Below, one piece after another: positions 1 to 7,688 of a stretch of DNA of 40,238 bases; within the stretch, counting starts at the first letter, position 1, and each line of letters begins with the position of its first letter. The notes under the pieces were generated by a model. That model searched no databases and was not told the origin of the DNA. It saw only the letters and a list, made by a program, of their open reading frames with translations. This DNA is from an uncultured Oscillochloris sp. (GTDB taxonomy: Bacteria; Chloroflexota; Chloroflexia; Chloroflexales; Chloroflexaceae). The stretch is from contig CAISPW010000082.1 of NCBI GenBank assembly GCA_903887465.1, positions 1 to 40,238 on the forward strand. Reading direction: 5' to 3'. A program made the position numbers and the translations under genes.

Positions 1-66
1 AGACAGGCCGCTTCAGCGGCCGTCGTACCTAGCCCGCCCGTTTACGGGCCGGGCGCTCAGCCGGGC
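1..66. repeat. Hairpin-rich repeat, copy 1 (partner at 21338-21415)
   Basis: The segment contains two short hairpins, GGCCGCttcaGCGGCC and one around CCCGcccgtttaCGGG. It is nearly identical to 21338-21415 in the same orientation; the second copy has a two-base insertion after CGTCGTA. The left edge may be cut by the window. It lies downstream of the DUF58 gene on the minus strand and could act as a terminator. No coding potential is visible. Confidence 0.7.
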
Positions 67-74
67 AGCGTGCC

Positions 75-155
75 TTTTGCGGTAGTGCTTTTCTTTTCTT
101 TCGGAGGGGCGAAGCCCCTCCGAGCCTCCCCGCCGGGAAGACTCCAACAGTAGTA
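75..155. repeat. Partial copy of repeat family B
   Basis: A C/T-rich tract is followed by the hairpin GGAGGGGCgaaGCCCCTCC, a CCTCCCCGCCGGG tract and the end sequence ACAGTAGTACTA. The same modules appear in the complete element at 3876-4010, whose ends read TACTACAGTTGT. This copy is incomplete on its left side. It abuts the stop codon of the DUF58 gene and may provide its terminator hairpin. Confidence 0.5.
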
Positions 156-1460
156 CTACGCGCTACCGGCGAAGGATAGGGGTGAAACCAGCGCGGTGGC
201 GAGCGACTCGCCCTGGCGCAGGCGGTAGACCGGCACGCGCAGCTCGGCCACCCGACGCAGGGTTGGCTCGGGGTCGTGCCAGCCGCCGAAGCTCTGCGGG
301 TCGATGAACAGCACGGCCGCGCGCACGCCCCGGTAGCGGTGCTGCTGGAGGGCGCTGACCCAGCGCGCGTCGATTGACGAGGTGATGATCATCAAGGTGC
401 AGTTGCGCCCGAAGCGCTGGCTCTCGGCGAGCAGCACCTCGGCGAGGGACTGGGCGCTGTGGGCGCGCAGGACGGCCAGGGCTTCCAGGATCTTGAAAAG
501 CTGGCGGGCCTCGCGCTCGGCGGGGATAACCTCGCGGTGCTGGCCCCAGGCCACCAGGCCGACGATACGGTTCTGCGCGAGCAGCGCGCGGGCCAGGGAT
601 GCCGCCGCCATCACCGCGTACTCCTCGGTACTCTCCAGGATCTGGCCGGAGCCGGGGCGCGGGCTGGGCTGGCGTCGCCACCATGGTACTCGGCTGCGCT
701 CCTCCTCGCGGCTGCGACGGTGCCGGGCGGTCCGCGTGTCGCGCACCACCGCGCGCTCCTGCATGTCGAGTACTAGGTAGATATCAGCCGAGGGGTCGAG
801 GTCAAACTCCTTAACCATCAGTTGGCCGGTGCGCGCCGTGCTGCGCCAGTGGATGCGGTTGAAGCTATCGCCCGGCACATACTCGCGCACCGTGGCCACG
901 TTCGGCGTCACCTGGAAGGTGCGGGCGCGGGTGGACTGCCCGCCCGGCAGTTCGGCGCTGGGCATGCGGAAGGCGGGCAGGTCAACCATCTGCGGGTAGA
1001 CGATGATCTCGTTGGTGGAGGGCACCCTGCGGCTGAGGCGCACGATCCCGAAGGGGTCGCCGCTGACCAAGGTGGCCGGGCCGAGGCGGAAGCGCCCGCG
1101 CATGGTGCAGAGGGTGCGGGCCAGCCATCGCCCGCGCTGCTGGCCGCCCAGGTAGGTGACGAAGCCCGCCCCGTGCTGCGGCAGTTCCGACTCATCGCGC
1201 AGCTCGATCCAGAGCTTGGGGATGTGCCAACGGTTGCGGATACTGATCCGCTCGCGGGCGAACTCGCCCACATTGGCCCGCAAGGTCAGCGTCTCGCGCT
1301 CAACGACGAGGCCGCGCAGGTTTAGCCAGGCCCACAGCGCCGACAGGATCAGCAAGCCGAGCAGCAGGTAGCTCAGGTGGAAGAAGAGCCGCAGGCCAGT
1401 GCCCTGGGCCACCAGGAAACTCAGCCCGCTCAACATCAGCACGGTGATCGGTCGCAGCAT
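156..1460 (-). CDS. DUF58 domain-containing protein
   Basis: This is a DUF58-family protein of about 434 residues. Two N-terminal hydrophobic segments (about residues 3-43) anchor it in the membrane. A beta-rich region follows with the family motif GDPFGI (134-139), and then the hallmark YVPGDSFNRIHW stretch (194-205). The C-terminal half resembles a von Willebrand A-like fold, with IYLVLDM around 227. DUF58 proteins often accompany MoxR ATPases and transglutaminase-like proteins, but none is present here, so the role (cell-surface or chaperone-like complex) is unproven. I chose the ATG at 1460 because the hydrophobic segment follows directly; a TTG at 1511 would add 17 residues rich in Pro and Arg. 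Neither start has a clear ribosome binding site. Confidence 0.85.
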   Translation of the reverse strand: MLRPITVLMLSGLSFLVAQGTGLRLFFHLSYLLLGLLILSALWAWLNLRGLVVERETLTLRANVGEFARERISIRNRWHIPKLWIELRDESELPQHGAGFVTYLGGQQRGRWLARTLCTMRGRFRLGPATLVSGDPFGIVRLSRRVPSTNEIIVYPQMVDLPAFRMPSAELPGGQSTRARTFQVTPNVATVREYVPGDSFNRIHWRSTARTGQLMVKEFDLDPSADIYLVLDMQERAVVRDTRTARHRRSREEERSRVPWWRRQPSPRPGSGQILESTEEYAVMAAASLARALLAQNRIVGLVAWGQHREVIPAEREARQLFKILEALAVLRAHSAQSLAEVLLAESQRFGRNCTLMIITSSIDARWVSALQQHRYRGVRAAVLFIDPQSFGGWHDPEPTLRRVAELRVPVYRLRQGESLATALVSPLSFAGSA

Positions 1461-1515
1461 AGGGGGCGCTCGCCATGGGCGCGGGGGCAGCTTGTCCGCG
1501 CCCGCTAACAACAGC

Positions 1516-1540
1516 GCGGGGGCGGCTTTGCCGCCCCCGC
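1516..1540 (-). terminator. GC-rich hairpin between the small membrane protein and DUF58 genes
   Basis: A perfect 11-bp stem, GCGGGGGCGGC paired with GCCGCCCCCGC, closes a TTT loop. It lies between the stop of the upstream minus-strand gene (1561) and the start of the DUF58 gene. No T-tract follows, so it may be an attenuator or RNA-stabilising hairpin rather than a strong intrinsic terminator. Confidence 0.5.
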
Positions 1541-1560
1541 GCCCCTGTCGGGAGGTGAGG

Positions 1561-1776
1561 TTACTTTTCCAGATACCAGGTGTCGCGAACCTGCTCGATC
1601 TGCGCCGGAGCCGGTGCCCCCGTCGTCCCCGGCTGGTTCGACGTGAGCTGGCGCTGGAACAGCAGCGTCAGCAGCATCGCGGCGAGGATCAGCAGGACGA
1701 CCTCAACCACGAGGGGCATCATTTTCGCATAGGGCCAGTGTGTAGTGGGGCGAGGCGCAATGTTTTGACTACTCAT
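1561..1776 (-). CDS. Small single-pass membrane protein, unknown function
   Basis: A 71-residue protein with one transmembrane helix (about residues 20-42, the stretch starting MMPLVVEVVLLIL). A short N-terminal segment rich in Pro and Thr precedes it, and a hydrophilic tail of about 28 residues ends in WYLEK. The ATG at 1776 is preceded by GGAGG with good spacing; a longer reading from 1878 has no such site. I do not recognise the family. It is encoded just upstream of the DUF58 gene on the same strand and may be co-transcribed, although a strong hairpin lies between them. Confidence 0.65.
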   Translation of the reverse strand: MSSQNIAPRPTTHWPYAKMMPLVVEVVLLILAAMLLTLLFQRQLTSNQPGTTGAPAPAQIEQVRDTWYLEK

Positions 1777-2068
1777 CGTTATCCTCCATCTCTGCTCATC
1801 CCCTAAGCCGGTTGGGAAGCGGGACGGCTTGCCCATTTCGGCATTGAGGTATTGCGCTGCCATAACCCAGGCAGACAATCACGTGCAGGATGGGAACGAT
1901 GGTAGCTGGACAGCAGATGCACGATGTGCGTTGCCTGCCCTTTGACATCCTCCATTATATCGCGCGGCTATCCCCTCGGCGTAGTAAAAAGATTCCCGTA
2001 CGAGATAACTTCTTCACCCGACAGATTCAGGTTTTAGGCGCAGGATACCAGAGAAATGTGCCCCACAA

Positions 2069-2222
2069 CAGGGCGGTTGCAACGTCGCCTCCGGCGGGGG
2101 TTTGAGGGTGGCAACGCCACCCCCGAACGATCTTTTTTGGTTGGTTTTTGGTGGCGAAGCCGCCAAAAACCAACCAAAAGCGAGATCTGGGGCGCAACCC
2201 CAGCGACGTTGCATCAGCCCTG
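2069..2222 (-). mobile_element. Family A MITE-like element, copy 1 (intact, perfect 10-bp TSD)
   Basis: The 154-bp element is bounded by CAGGGC and GCCCTG. Its imperfect terminal inverted repeats read CAGGGCGGTTGCAACG at one end and, on the other strand at the other end, CAGGGCTGATGCAACG. Inside are three hairpins, centred on GGGTGGCaacGCCACCC, on GGTTTTTGGTGGC pairing with GCCGCCAAAAACC, and on CTGGGGCgcaaCCCCAG. It is flanked by a perfect direct repeat TGCCCCACAA (2059-2068 and 2223-2232), the expected footprint of transposition. It has no coding capacity. Confidence 0.85.
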
Positions 2223-2240
2223 TGCCCCACAAGAAACATC

Positions 2241-2343
2241 GTTCAGATCCGCTTGACCCGTTAGCGCTGAGGCGAGGACGCGCACGTCCTCACCTCAGCG
2301 CATCCCCGTAGGACGGTCAAGCCCAACCTGCCGATTCTGAAAC
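2241..2343 (-). repeat. Family C hairpin element, copy 1
   Basis: An overall palindromic unit with GTTCAG at one end and ATTCTGAAAC at the other. The inner stem pairs 2264-2280 with 2285-2301 (16 of 17 positions), and an outer CTTGACC...GGTCAAG pairing surrounds it. It is related to 3738-3850 and 17742-17855, sharing the AGGACGGTCAAG flank. It lies just downstream of a small minus-strand gene and may terminate it. Confidence 0.65.
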
Positions 2344-2348
2344 ACGCC

Positions 2349-2453
2349 CTACATGTAGAAGGCAAAGACCCAGACCATGAGCAGGAAGGAGATCCCCAAG
2401 GTCATGGAGATCAGCAGCATGACGCGGCGGGCCTCATCGGTTATCTCGGGCAT
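2349..2453 (-). CDS. Very small single-helix membrane protein
   Basis: A 34-residue open frame starts at the ATG at 2453 with GAGGAG about six bases upstream and ends at TAG. The first nine residues are charged (MPEITDEAR) and the rest is one hydrophobic helix ending FAFYM. Size and layout resemble the small single-helix subunits found in membrane complexes, but I cannot assign a partner. It diverges from the DUF89 gene, with about 140 bp between the two starts. The good ribosome binding site and the charged-then-hydrophobic design argue that it is real. Confidence 0.55.
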   Translation of the reverse strand: MPEITDEARRVMLLISMTLGISFLLMVWVFAFYM

Positions 2454-2590
2454 AGGTAGCTCCTCGTTCAGATTGCGCATCCGTGTCGATGCGCCTATTG
2501 TACCGCCGATTGCGCCAGTTGTGAATTACGGCACAGCGCGCTCCCACCAGAATTAGACGCCCCCGGCCTTCTATGCTACACTCCCCCGCC

Positions 2591-3766
2591 ATGACAGACA
2601 CGAATTTGCCCGCTGCGTCCATCCCGCTGCCCCTGCGCGGCGCGGAGATCGGCTCGTTCGCCCACGACACCATCTCCCGGCGTCTGCCGATGATTGGGCG
2701 GCGGGTGCGGGATGAGAACGACCTCGCGCCTGAGGCCGCCCGCGCTGTGGCGGCCCTGGCCGACGAGATGCCCGATGCCCCCGTGCGCCCGCTGCGCGAC
2801 CCTGGCGCGCCCGATCTGGCCCTGTGGGACGCCTACCTCGCGCCCTACGCGGGCCAGAGTTGGCTTCAGGTGCCCTGGTTTGTCGCTGAGACCTACTTCT
2901 ATCGGCGGGTGCTGGAGGCCACCGGCTACTTCCGCCCTGGCCCTGGCTGCGGCGTTGACCCCTTCGCGCTCCAGAAGCGGCTGGGCCTGGCGCACACGCG
3001 GCTCGACCACGAGCCGGGTGACATGGCGGCGGCGATTCTCGGTGCCCTGTGGGGCAACCAGGCTGATCTGAGCCTCTGGCCCGTTGGCGAGGGCGACGGC
3101 CCCGGCGGCGCGTATCTGCTGGCCGATGATACGGCGGCGGCGACGGATCTGATCGTCCACCTGGCTGCGGTGCGCGCACGAGTTGACATGATTCTTGATA
3201 ACGTCGGGGCCGAACTCGTCCATGATCTCGCCCTGGCCGACGCCCTGCTCGCGGTCGGCCTGCGCGTGATCATGCACGCCAAACCCCACCCGACCTTCGT
3301 GTCCGACGCGCTGATCACGGACGTGCGCCTAACAATGGGCTGGCTCGCCGAACTGCCCAGTCCTGCGGCGGCCATCGGCGCGCGATTGGGCGCGGCTTTA
3401 GATGCAGGCCGTCTGGAGTTGCGCGACGGCTGGTATTGGACCTCGTCCCTGGCGGGCTGGGAACTGCCCGCCGATCTGCGCGCCGATCTCGCCACCTCCG
3501 GCCTGCTGATCAGCAAGGGCGACGCGAACTACCGCCGCTGGCTCGGCGACCGCCACTGGCCCTACGCCACCCGCCTAGATCACGTCCTGGCCTACCTGCC
3601 CGCGCCCATGCTGCTGCTGCGCACATGCAAATCCGACGTAGCCGTCGGCCTTGACCCGGCGCGCATGGCCGAGGCCGCCGCCCGCGACCCGCAGTGGATC
3701 ACCGGCGGGCGCTGGGGTGTGATCCAGCTCTTTAGGCATGGTTCAGAATCGGGCATTTCTGCTTGA
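2591..3766 (+). CDS. DUF89-family (ARMT1-like) protein, putative damage-control phosphatase
   Basis: A 391-residue protein resembling the DUF89/ARMT1-like family. Characterised members are metal-dependent phosphatases that remove damaged or excess phosphometabolites. The Asp-Asn pair in ILDNVGAELVHD (about residues 200-211) matches the family's metal-binding D-N-x-G site, and the MHAKPHP stretch that follows fits the conserved Lys region. The ATG at 2591 is preferred over 2573 because TATGCT at 2572-2577 looks like a -10 box overlapping the earlier start. The last residues are encoded inside a family C repeat that begins at about 3738, so the original C-terminus may have been replaced or extended. 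It appears to be a single-gene unit. Confidence 0.8.
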   Translation: MTDTNLPAASIPLPLRGAEIGSFAHDTISRRLPMIGRRVRDENDLAPEAARAVAALADEMPDAPVRPLRDPGAPDLALWDAYLAPYAGQSWLQVPWFVAETYFYRRVLEATGYFRPGPGCGVDPFALQKRLGLAHTRLDHEPGDMAAAILGALWGNQADLSLWPVGEGDGPGGAYLLADDTAAATDLIVHLAAVRARVDMILDNVGAELVHDLALADALLAVGLRVIMHAKPHPTFVSDALITDVRLTMGWLAELPSPAAAIGARLGAALDAGRLELRDGWYWTSSLAGWELPADLRADLATSGLLISKGDANYRRWLGDRHWPYATRLDHVLAYLPAPMLLLRTCKSDVAVGLDPARMAEAAARDPQWITGGRWGVIQLFRHGSESGISA

Positions 3767-3850
3767 CCGTCCTGCGATGAGGCGACGAGGCGATGACGCG
3801 CTCCTATCGCCTCGTCGCCTCATCGCTGAACGGTCACGTGCGTTTGAACC
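3738..3850 (+). repeat. Family C hairpin element, copy 2
   Basis: The core is a perfect 19-bp stem, 3776-3794 with 3806-3824, enclosing an 11-base loop. An outer GACCGT/ACGGTC pairing and GGTTCA...TGAACC ends surround it. It is inverted relative to 17742-17855, with which it shares long stretches. It overlaps the 3' end of the DUF89 gene and probably serves as its transcription terminator. Confidence 0.75.
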
Positions 3851-3875
3851 TTGTCTTCCAAGATCTATCGGGTTG

Positions 3876-4010
3876 TACTACAGTTGTAGTCCCCCCGGCG
3901 GGGAGGCTCGGGGGGGATTCGCCCCTCCGAAAGAAAAGGATTTTTTTCGGGAGCCTGCGGCCCCCAAACCCCCGCCAGGAATGGCGATGTTGGCAACGAC
4001 AACTGTAGTA
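3876..4010. mobile_element. Family B MITE-like element with perfect 12-bp terminal inverted repeats
   Basis: The 135-bp element begins with TACTACAGTTGT (3876-3887) and ends with its exact reverse complement ACAACTGTAGTA (3999-4010). GTTG occurs immediately outside both ends (3872-3875 and 4011-4014), a possible 4-bp target duplication. The interior contains G-rich and C-rich arms that can pair, and it has no coding capacity. It shares the CCCCCAAACCCCCGCC module with family A but has different ends, so it probably depends on a different transposase. Confidence 0.7.
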
Positions 4011-4264
4011 GTTGAAGGTATCGGCTATGCTGACACCTTCAGCGGGAAACACACCACCCCCAGCGGGAGGTGTCTTTGCAACCGCCCTGCTGTATCTGCG
4101 CATGATAGGCTAAGGCAAGAGGCATACGCAGCCTTGTGCCGATGCGGTGTGGGGGAAGCGGGCGCATTTGTGCCCAGGCCCCGGCATATCCTATGGCTTT
4201 ATACACGACACCGTTATGCCGCCACCGCAGGCGGCTCAATCGGGCCTAGACCAAAGAGGGGCGT
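4011..4264. other. Intergenic remnant region upstream of the TPR gene
   Basis: The segment contains a fragment resembling the right end of family A (GGGAGGTGTCTTTGCAACCGCCCTG, around 4064-4088, split here only for description) and otherwise unassigned sequence. A 176-residue open frame crossing 3738-4268 runs through repeats and has no protein-like composition, so I do not call it. No recognisable promoter was fixed for the downstream gene. Confidence 0.4.
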
Positions 4265-4741
4265 ATGATGAAGCATGAGGAGATTCTTGCCTGGCCGCGA
4301 GAGTTCGCTGTGCCTCTAGAGAGCGCCTACCGCCTCTGGCGCGATGGTGCCCTGGGGGCCGCCCAGTCTCAGCTCGACGAGGCGCTGGGGCGTGCTGAGG
4401 CTGCCGGACACACGACCGGCCAACTGGCTGCGCGCCACCTGCTCGGTAATCTCGCCTACGACCAGGGCAACTTTGCCGCCGCGCATCAGATCCACGCCGA
4501 TGTGTTGGATCGCTGCTTGGCTCTCGATTTTCCCGTTGGGGTCGCATCGTCGTTCCACAACCTCGGGCTGGTCGCCGCCCGCCAGGGCGATCTGTCCGCC
4601 GCACATACGTGGATCGGCGAGGCGATTCGCATCTACGAGCAGCTGGGACGGGTCGAGTGCATGGCCGCCGCGCAGTCGAACCTGGCGCATCTGGGCGACA
4701 ATCCCGCGCGTAGCACCGGGGGCGACGGTGACGACGGCTGA
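4265..4741 (+). CDS. Tetratricopeptide repeat protein
   Basis: A 158-residue protein built from helix pairs typical of TPR units. Examples are the stretch with LLGNLAYDQGNFAAAHQIH (about 59-77) and the one with FHNLGLVAARQGDLSAAHTW (about 97-116), both carrying the G-x(2)-A-x-A spacing. A third helix pair covers about 117-145, and the tail is short and Gly/Asp-rich. Such proteins act as protein-interaction scaffolds; no partner is evident. AGAGGGG precedes the ATG at 4265 with suitable spacing. It is shorter than most multi-repeat TPR proteins and could be the surviving end of a larger ancestral gene, because the next gene is broken. Confidence 0.75.
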   Translation: MMKHEEILAWPREFAVPLESAYRLWRDGALGAAQSQLDEALGRAEAAGHTTGQLAARHLLGNLAYDQGNFAAAHQIHADVLDRCLALDFPVGVASSFHNLGLVAARQGDLSAAHTWIGEAIRIYEQLGRVECMAAAQSNLAHLGDNPARSTGGDGDDG

Positions 4742-4768
4742 GCCGCGCACCCGCGATACGCAAATGCT

Positions 4769-5352
4769 ATGACTCACCGGACCGGCGGCACGAAGCGCAG
4801 TTCCTGGCTCACCTTCCGGCTGCGGATCTTGCTGGTGCGGATCCTGCTGCGCGGGCCGGCGAGCGGGGCCGCGCTTGTGTCTGCTGTTGGGGCCGAACTC
4901 GGCAACCAGGGTTACCCCGAGGCCGCCGCCGCCGCCCTCAAGCACGATTTTGACGCGCTCAAGGGCGAGTACGGCTGCCAGATCCGCTACAACGGTAGTA
5001 CTATCGGCTCGACCGGATCGTGCCCGGAAGCGCCACGATTCTGCCGACCATGCTCCCGCCGCAGCGCGTGGCCCCGCCGAGCTACCAACTGCGTTATACC
5101 CTCGTGCCGCAGGTGGCCTACCGCCGCGACCTGGCTACCTACTTTCCGCACGCTCAGATCACCTACCAGGCGAACGGCAGTGCCGAGATCACGGCGATGG
5201 TGACGAACCTCGGGCATGCCCGACAGCTATTGCTCCGCTATGGCGACGCATGCATCGTCCACGATCCGCCCGAGCTCGTGGCGCTCTTCCGCAAGACGGC
5301 GCAAGGCTTAGGCCGCATCTACGATCTGCCACCTGAGCCGCCCCTCGCGTAA
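4769..5352 (+). pseudogene. Frameshifted WYL-type transcriptional regulator, internally deleted
   Basis: Two overlapping frames together resemble a WYL-family regulator. The first (from 4769) encodes a winged-helix-like N-terminus ending in FDALKGEYGCQIRYN. The second, entered near 4990-5000, continues YYRLDRIVPGSATILP and ends with a typical C-terminal WCX domain, including GHARQLLLRYGDACIVHDPPEL and a terminal GLGRIY helix. Joined, they give about 195 residues against roughly 300-330 for the family, and the central WYL core is missing. There is therefore both an indel around 4990-5000 and an internal deletion. A sequencing error could explain the frameshift but not the missing core. It is probably inactive; the N-terminal assignment is less sure than the C-terminal one. 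Confidence 0.6.
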
Positions 5353-5403
5353 CCTGAAGCACTGCGCGTACAGCTGGTTGGTGAACGCTGGGCCAAACGC
5401 GAC

Positions 5404-6048
5404 TTATTTTCGATGTGCCGCGACGAAGGCCGCGCCTTTGCCCAGGCGCGTGTTGACCGGGACGTCCGCAGCGCAGAGCGGGCACTCCGCCGCCGCCCAG
5501 GACTCCAGAGGCACGCTGGCCAAACTGTAGAGTTCGGGGGCACCCAGCACCTCGGCGGTGACGCCGCCGCGATTGCAGAGGGCGGCCACCCCCATCACGA
5601 TGCCCCCAGCCCGCTCCACCGCCTCGACCACCGTGCGCGCCGATCCGCCGGTGGTCAGGATGTCCTCCACCACCAGTACGCGCCGCCCGGACACCAGCGC
5701 GTCGTAGCCCCGGCGGAAGCTGCGCCCCTTGCCCGCCTCGGTCTGCTCCTCCTCGGCGTAGACGGCCATGATCTCCCGGCCCAGGATCGCCCCAAGGTGG
5801 TGCGCCGTCCACTGGGCCATAATTACCCCGCCCACCGTCGGCCCAGCCACCGTCTCGATGTTCGCCCCCGCAAAGTGCTGCGCGATCTGGGCGCAGACCT
5901 CGCTTGTGGCCGCAGTGTGCGGGTAGAGCGCGTCCTTATTCACATAGCTGCTGCCGTGACGACCTGACGCATAGACAATATGGTCGCCGGTGATGAGCGC
6001 GCCGACGTGGGCGAGGGTCTCTAGTACCTCAGACTCGGTCATAATCAT
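5404..6048 (-). CDS. pyrE: Orotate phosphoribosyltransferase (Thermus-type)
   Basis: This enzyme converts orotate and PRPP to orotidine 5'-monophosphate in pyrimidine synthesis. The PRPP-binding signature VLVVEDILTTGGSA lies at about residues 124-137. The C-terminal ECPLC...PVNTRLGKG segment is typical of the Thermus-type PyrE subgroup rather than the E. coli type. The length, 214 residues, fits. The ATG at 6048 has GAGAGAG five bases upstream; ATG at 6042 is an alternative. An extended -10 sequence TGGTACAAT (minus strand, 6095-6103) lies about 47 bp upstream of the start. No other pyrimidine gene is nearby. Confidence 0.93.
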   Translation of the reverse strand: MIMTESEVLETLAHVGALITGDHIVYASGRHGSSYVNKDALYPHTAATSEVCAQIAQHFAGANIETVAGPTVGGVIMAQWTAHHLGAILGREIMAVYAEEEQTEAGKGRSFRRGYDALVSGRRVLVVEDILTTGGSARTVVEAVERAGGIVMGVAALCNRGGVTAEVLGAPELYSLASVPLESWAAAECPLCAADVPVNTRLGKGAAFVAAHRK

Positions 6049-6094
6049 GGTTGCTCTCTCACTTAGGATGGTCATATCCGCGCTATCGGCAGCC

Positions 6095-6103
6095 ATTGTA
6101 CCA
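6095..6103 (-). promoter_or_regulatory. Extended -10 promoter for pyrE
   Basis: The minus strand reads TGGTACAAT, an extended -10 (TGn plus TACAAT), ending about 47 bp before the pyrE start. No convincing -35 is visible, as is usual for extended -10 promoters. Confidence 0.5.
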
Positions 6104-6113
6104 CCCACGGGCG

Positions 6114-6257
6114 CAGGGCTGGTGCAACATTCCTGGAACTGCCAGGGCGGTGGCCACGTCGCTGGGGCTGTGCCCCAGACCGCGCTTTTTGGCGAAGCCA
6201 CCCCCAAACCCCCGCGAGAGGCGAGGTTGCATCAGCCCTGACGTTGCACCTGCCCGG
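6114..6257 (+). mobile_element. Family A MITE-like element, rearranged copy
   Basis: The outer ends are CAGGGCTGGTGCAAC (6114) and ACGTTGCACCTGCCC (to about 6255). They are flanked by CCCACGGGCG (6104-6113) and CCCACATGCG (6258-6267), matching at 8 of 10 positions. Inside, a second pair of family A ends occurs (CAGGGCGG at 6143 and CAGCCCTG at 6240), and the long central hairpin is absent. It may be a nested insertion or an internally rearranged copy. It lies between the divergent pyrE and nfeD genes. Confidence 0.6.
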
Positions 6258-6278
6258 CCCACATGCGGCGAAGCGGTA

Positions 6279-6287
6279 TGGTATGAT
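6279..6287 (+). promoter_or_regulatory. Extended -10 promoter for the nfeD-slipin operon
   Basis: TGGTATGAT is an extended -10 box lying about 41 bp before the nfeD ATG. It is immediately downstream of the family A copy, so upstream promoter sequence may have been contributed by the element. Confidence 0.45.
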
Positions 6288-6328
6288 GTCGCTACCGTAT
6301 CGCCTTCCGCCGTGTACTCCCAGGATGT

Positions 6329-7684
6329 ATGGCTATCTTCGTACAGCTGCGGCCTGCATGGCGTGTTGTCCGCGCCATGTTTTGCCTGATCATCGCGCTC
6401 GTGCCGCTGTGCGCCGCCCCGTTGGCGCAGGCCCAGGCGGGCGGGCCGATCTACACGGTTGCGGTCGATGGCGTGATCAGCCGCTACGCCGTGGCCTACC
6501 TGCGCCGCGCCCTGCATGAGGCCGAGGCTGCCCAGGCCACGGCCCTGATCATCCGCCTCGGTGGCCAGGGGGCCGTGTTGCGCGATGTGCGTGGCCTCGC
6601 TGCCGACCTCGCCGCAGCGAAGGTGCCGGTCGTTGTTTATGTTGCCCCCGGCGGGACCAGCGCGGGTGCCGCCGGAGCCTGGCTGCTCAGTGCCGCGCAC
6701 CTGGCCGCCATGGCCCCAGACACCAGCTTCGGCACCGCCGCGCCGCTGGCGGATCCCACCGACGACACCTCTTCCCAGGTGCGCGACCTCTTTCTCGCCG
6801 AGGTGATCCGCCAACTCGGCAGCTGGAACCGCGACCGTGGCCGCAGCGATGCCTGGGTGGATCGGGCCGCCCGCACGGGCGCCATCCTCACCAATGCGCA
6901 GGCCATCGCCCTCGCCCCGCCGGCCATCAACATTGTCGCCCGCGATGACCAGGATCTGCTGACTTCGCTGGAGGGCCGCACGGTCACCTTAGCCGACGGC
7001 AGCCAGTTCGTACTCCACACCCTTGGCCGCACCGCCGCGCCCCTGAGTCCCAGCAGCGGGGAGCAGATCCTGCTGCTGCTGGCCGATCCGACCGTGGCGT
7101 TTCTGCTGCTGGTGATGGCTGGCATGGCGATCTACGCCGAGTTCGCCACGCCGACCGTTGGCGTCCTGGCCGGCATCGGCGCGGTGCTGCTGGTCAGCAG
7201 CATGGTCGGGTTCCTGGCCCTGCCGGTGATCTGGCTGAGCTTCCTCGGCCTCGTGTGCGCCTTCGGGCTGGTAGCCGCCGATCTGTTCGTGCCCTCCCAC
7301 GGAGGACTGACCGTGGTTGGTCTAATTATGCTCGTGTTGAGCGCCCTCAATCTGTTTGACGCCGCCCAGGCTCCTGGCGTGGCCGTGGCCCTCTGGGCGA
7401 TCATCCTGGTCGCCCTGCTGATCGCCGGGTTCGCCACGGTCGGGATTTACCTAATGGTGCGGATGCGCGGCCAGCCCGTCACTACTGGCCGGGAGGGCAT
7501 GATCGGCCAGCTCGCCGAGGTGCGCCAGCGCCTCGCCCCCGATGGTATGGTCTTCGTAGAGGGTGCCCTCTGGCGTGCCATCTGTGAGCGCGGCGAGGCC
7601 GAGGTCGGCGAGTATGTACGCATCACCGGCATCCACGAACTGCGCCTCAGCGTGCGCCGGTCAGACGACCCGCACGAGGTATAG
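6329..7684 (+). CDS. NfeD-family membrane protein with degenerate ClpP-like protease domain
   Basis: A long-type NfeD protein of 451 residues. It has a signal peptide (hydrophobic 16-36, ending near AQA), a periplasmic ClpP-class domain (about 40-230), a block of transmembrane helices (about 245-378) and a C-terminal NfeD OB-fold domain (about 385-447). Long NfeD proteins pair with stomatin-like slipins, and the next gene is one. The nucleophile motif, usually S-A-G in this family, reads GAAGAW here, with Ala114 at the expected Ser. The usual E-K-V catalytic Lys position aligns with SSQVRD, with Gln150 in its place. The protease site therefore looks dead, although the fold motifs AAHLAAMAP and GTAAP remain. 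AGGA precedes the ATG at 6329. Confidence 0.85.
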   Translation: MAIFVQLRPAWRVVRAMFCLIIALVPLCAAPLAQAQAGGPIYTVAVDGVISRYAVAYLRRALHEAEAAQATALIIRLGGQGAVLRDVRGLAADLAAAKVPVVVYVAPGGTSAGAAGAWLLSAAHLAAMAPDTSFGTAAPLADPTDDTSSQVRDLFLAEVIRQLGSWNRDRGRSDAWVDRAARTGAILTNAQAIALAPPAINIVARDDQDLLTSLEGRTVTLADGSQFVLHTLGRTAAPLSPSSGEQILLLLADPTVAFLLLVMAGMAIYAEFATPTVGVLAGIGAVLLVSSMVGFLALPVIWLSFLGLVCAFGLVAADLFVPSHGGLTVVGLIMLVLSALNLFDAAQAPGVAVALWAIILVALLIAGFATVGIYLMVRMRGQPVTTGREGMIGQLAEVRQRLAPDGMVFVEGALWRAICERGEAEVGEYVRITGIHELRLSVRRSDDPHEV

Positions 7685-7688
7685 CTGA

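Larger units (their letters stand above)
1777..2348. other. Intergenic region with two repeat elements
   Basis: No convincing gene lies between the two small membrane protein genes. The span holds a family A element (2069-2222) with its 10-bp flanking direct repeats and a family C hairpin element (2241-2343). The rest (1777-2056) is unremarkable and somewhat more AT-rich. Small reading frames here are products of the repeats. Confidence 0.6.

Noticed and set aside
822-1325. A 167-residue plus-strand frame opposite the DUF58 gene
   Set aside because: It is antisense to conserved DUF58 coding sequence and has no recognisable features.
3738-4268. A 176-residue plus-strand frame between the DUF89 and TPR genes
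   Set aside because: It consists of family C, family B and family A repeat sequence with no protein-like pattern.
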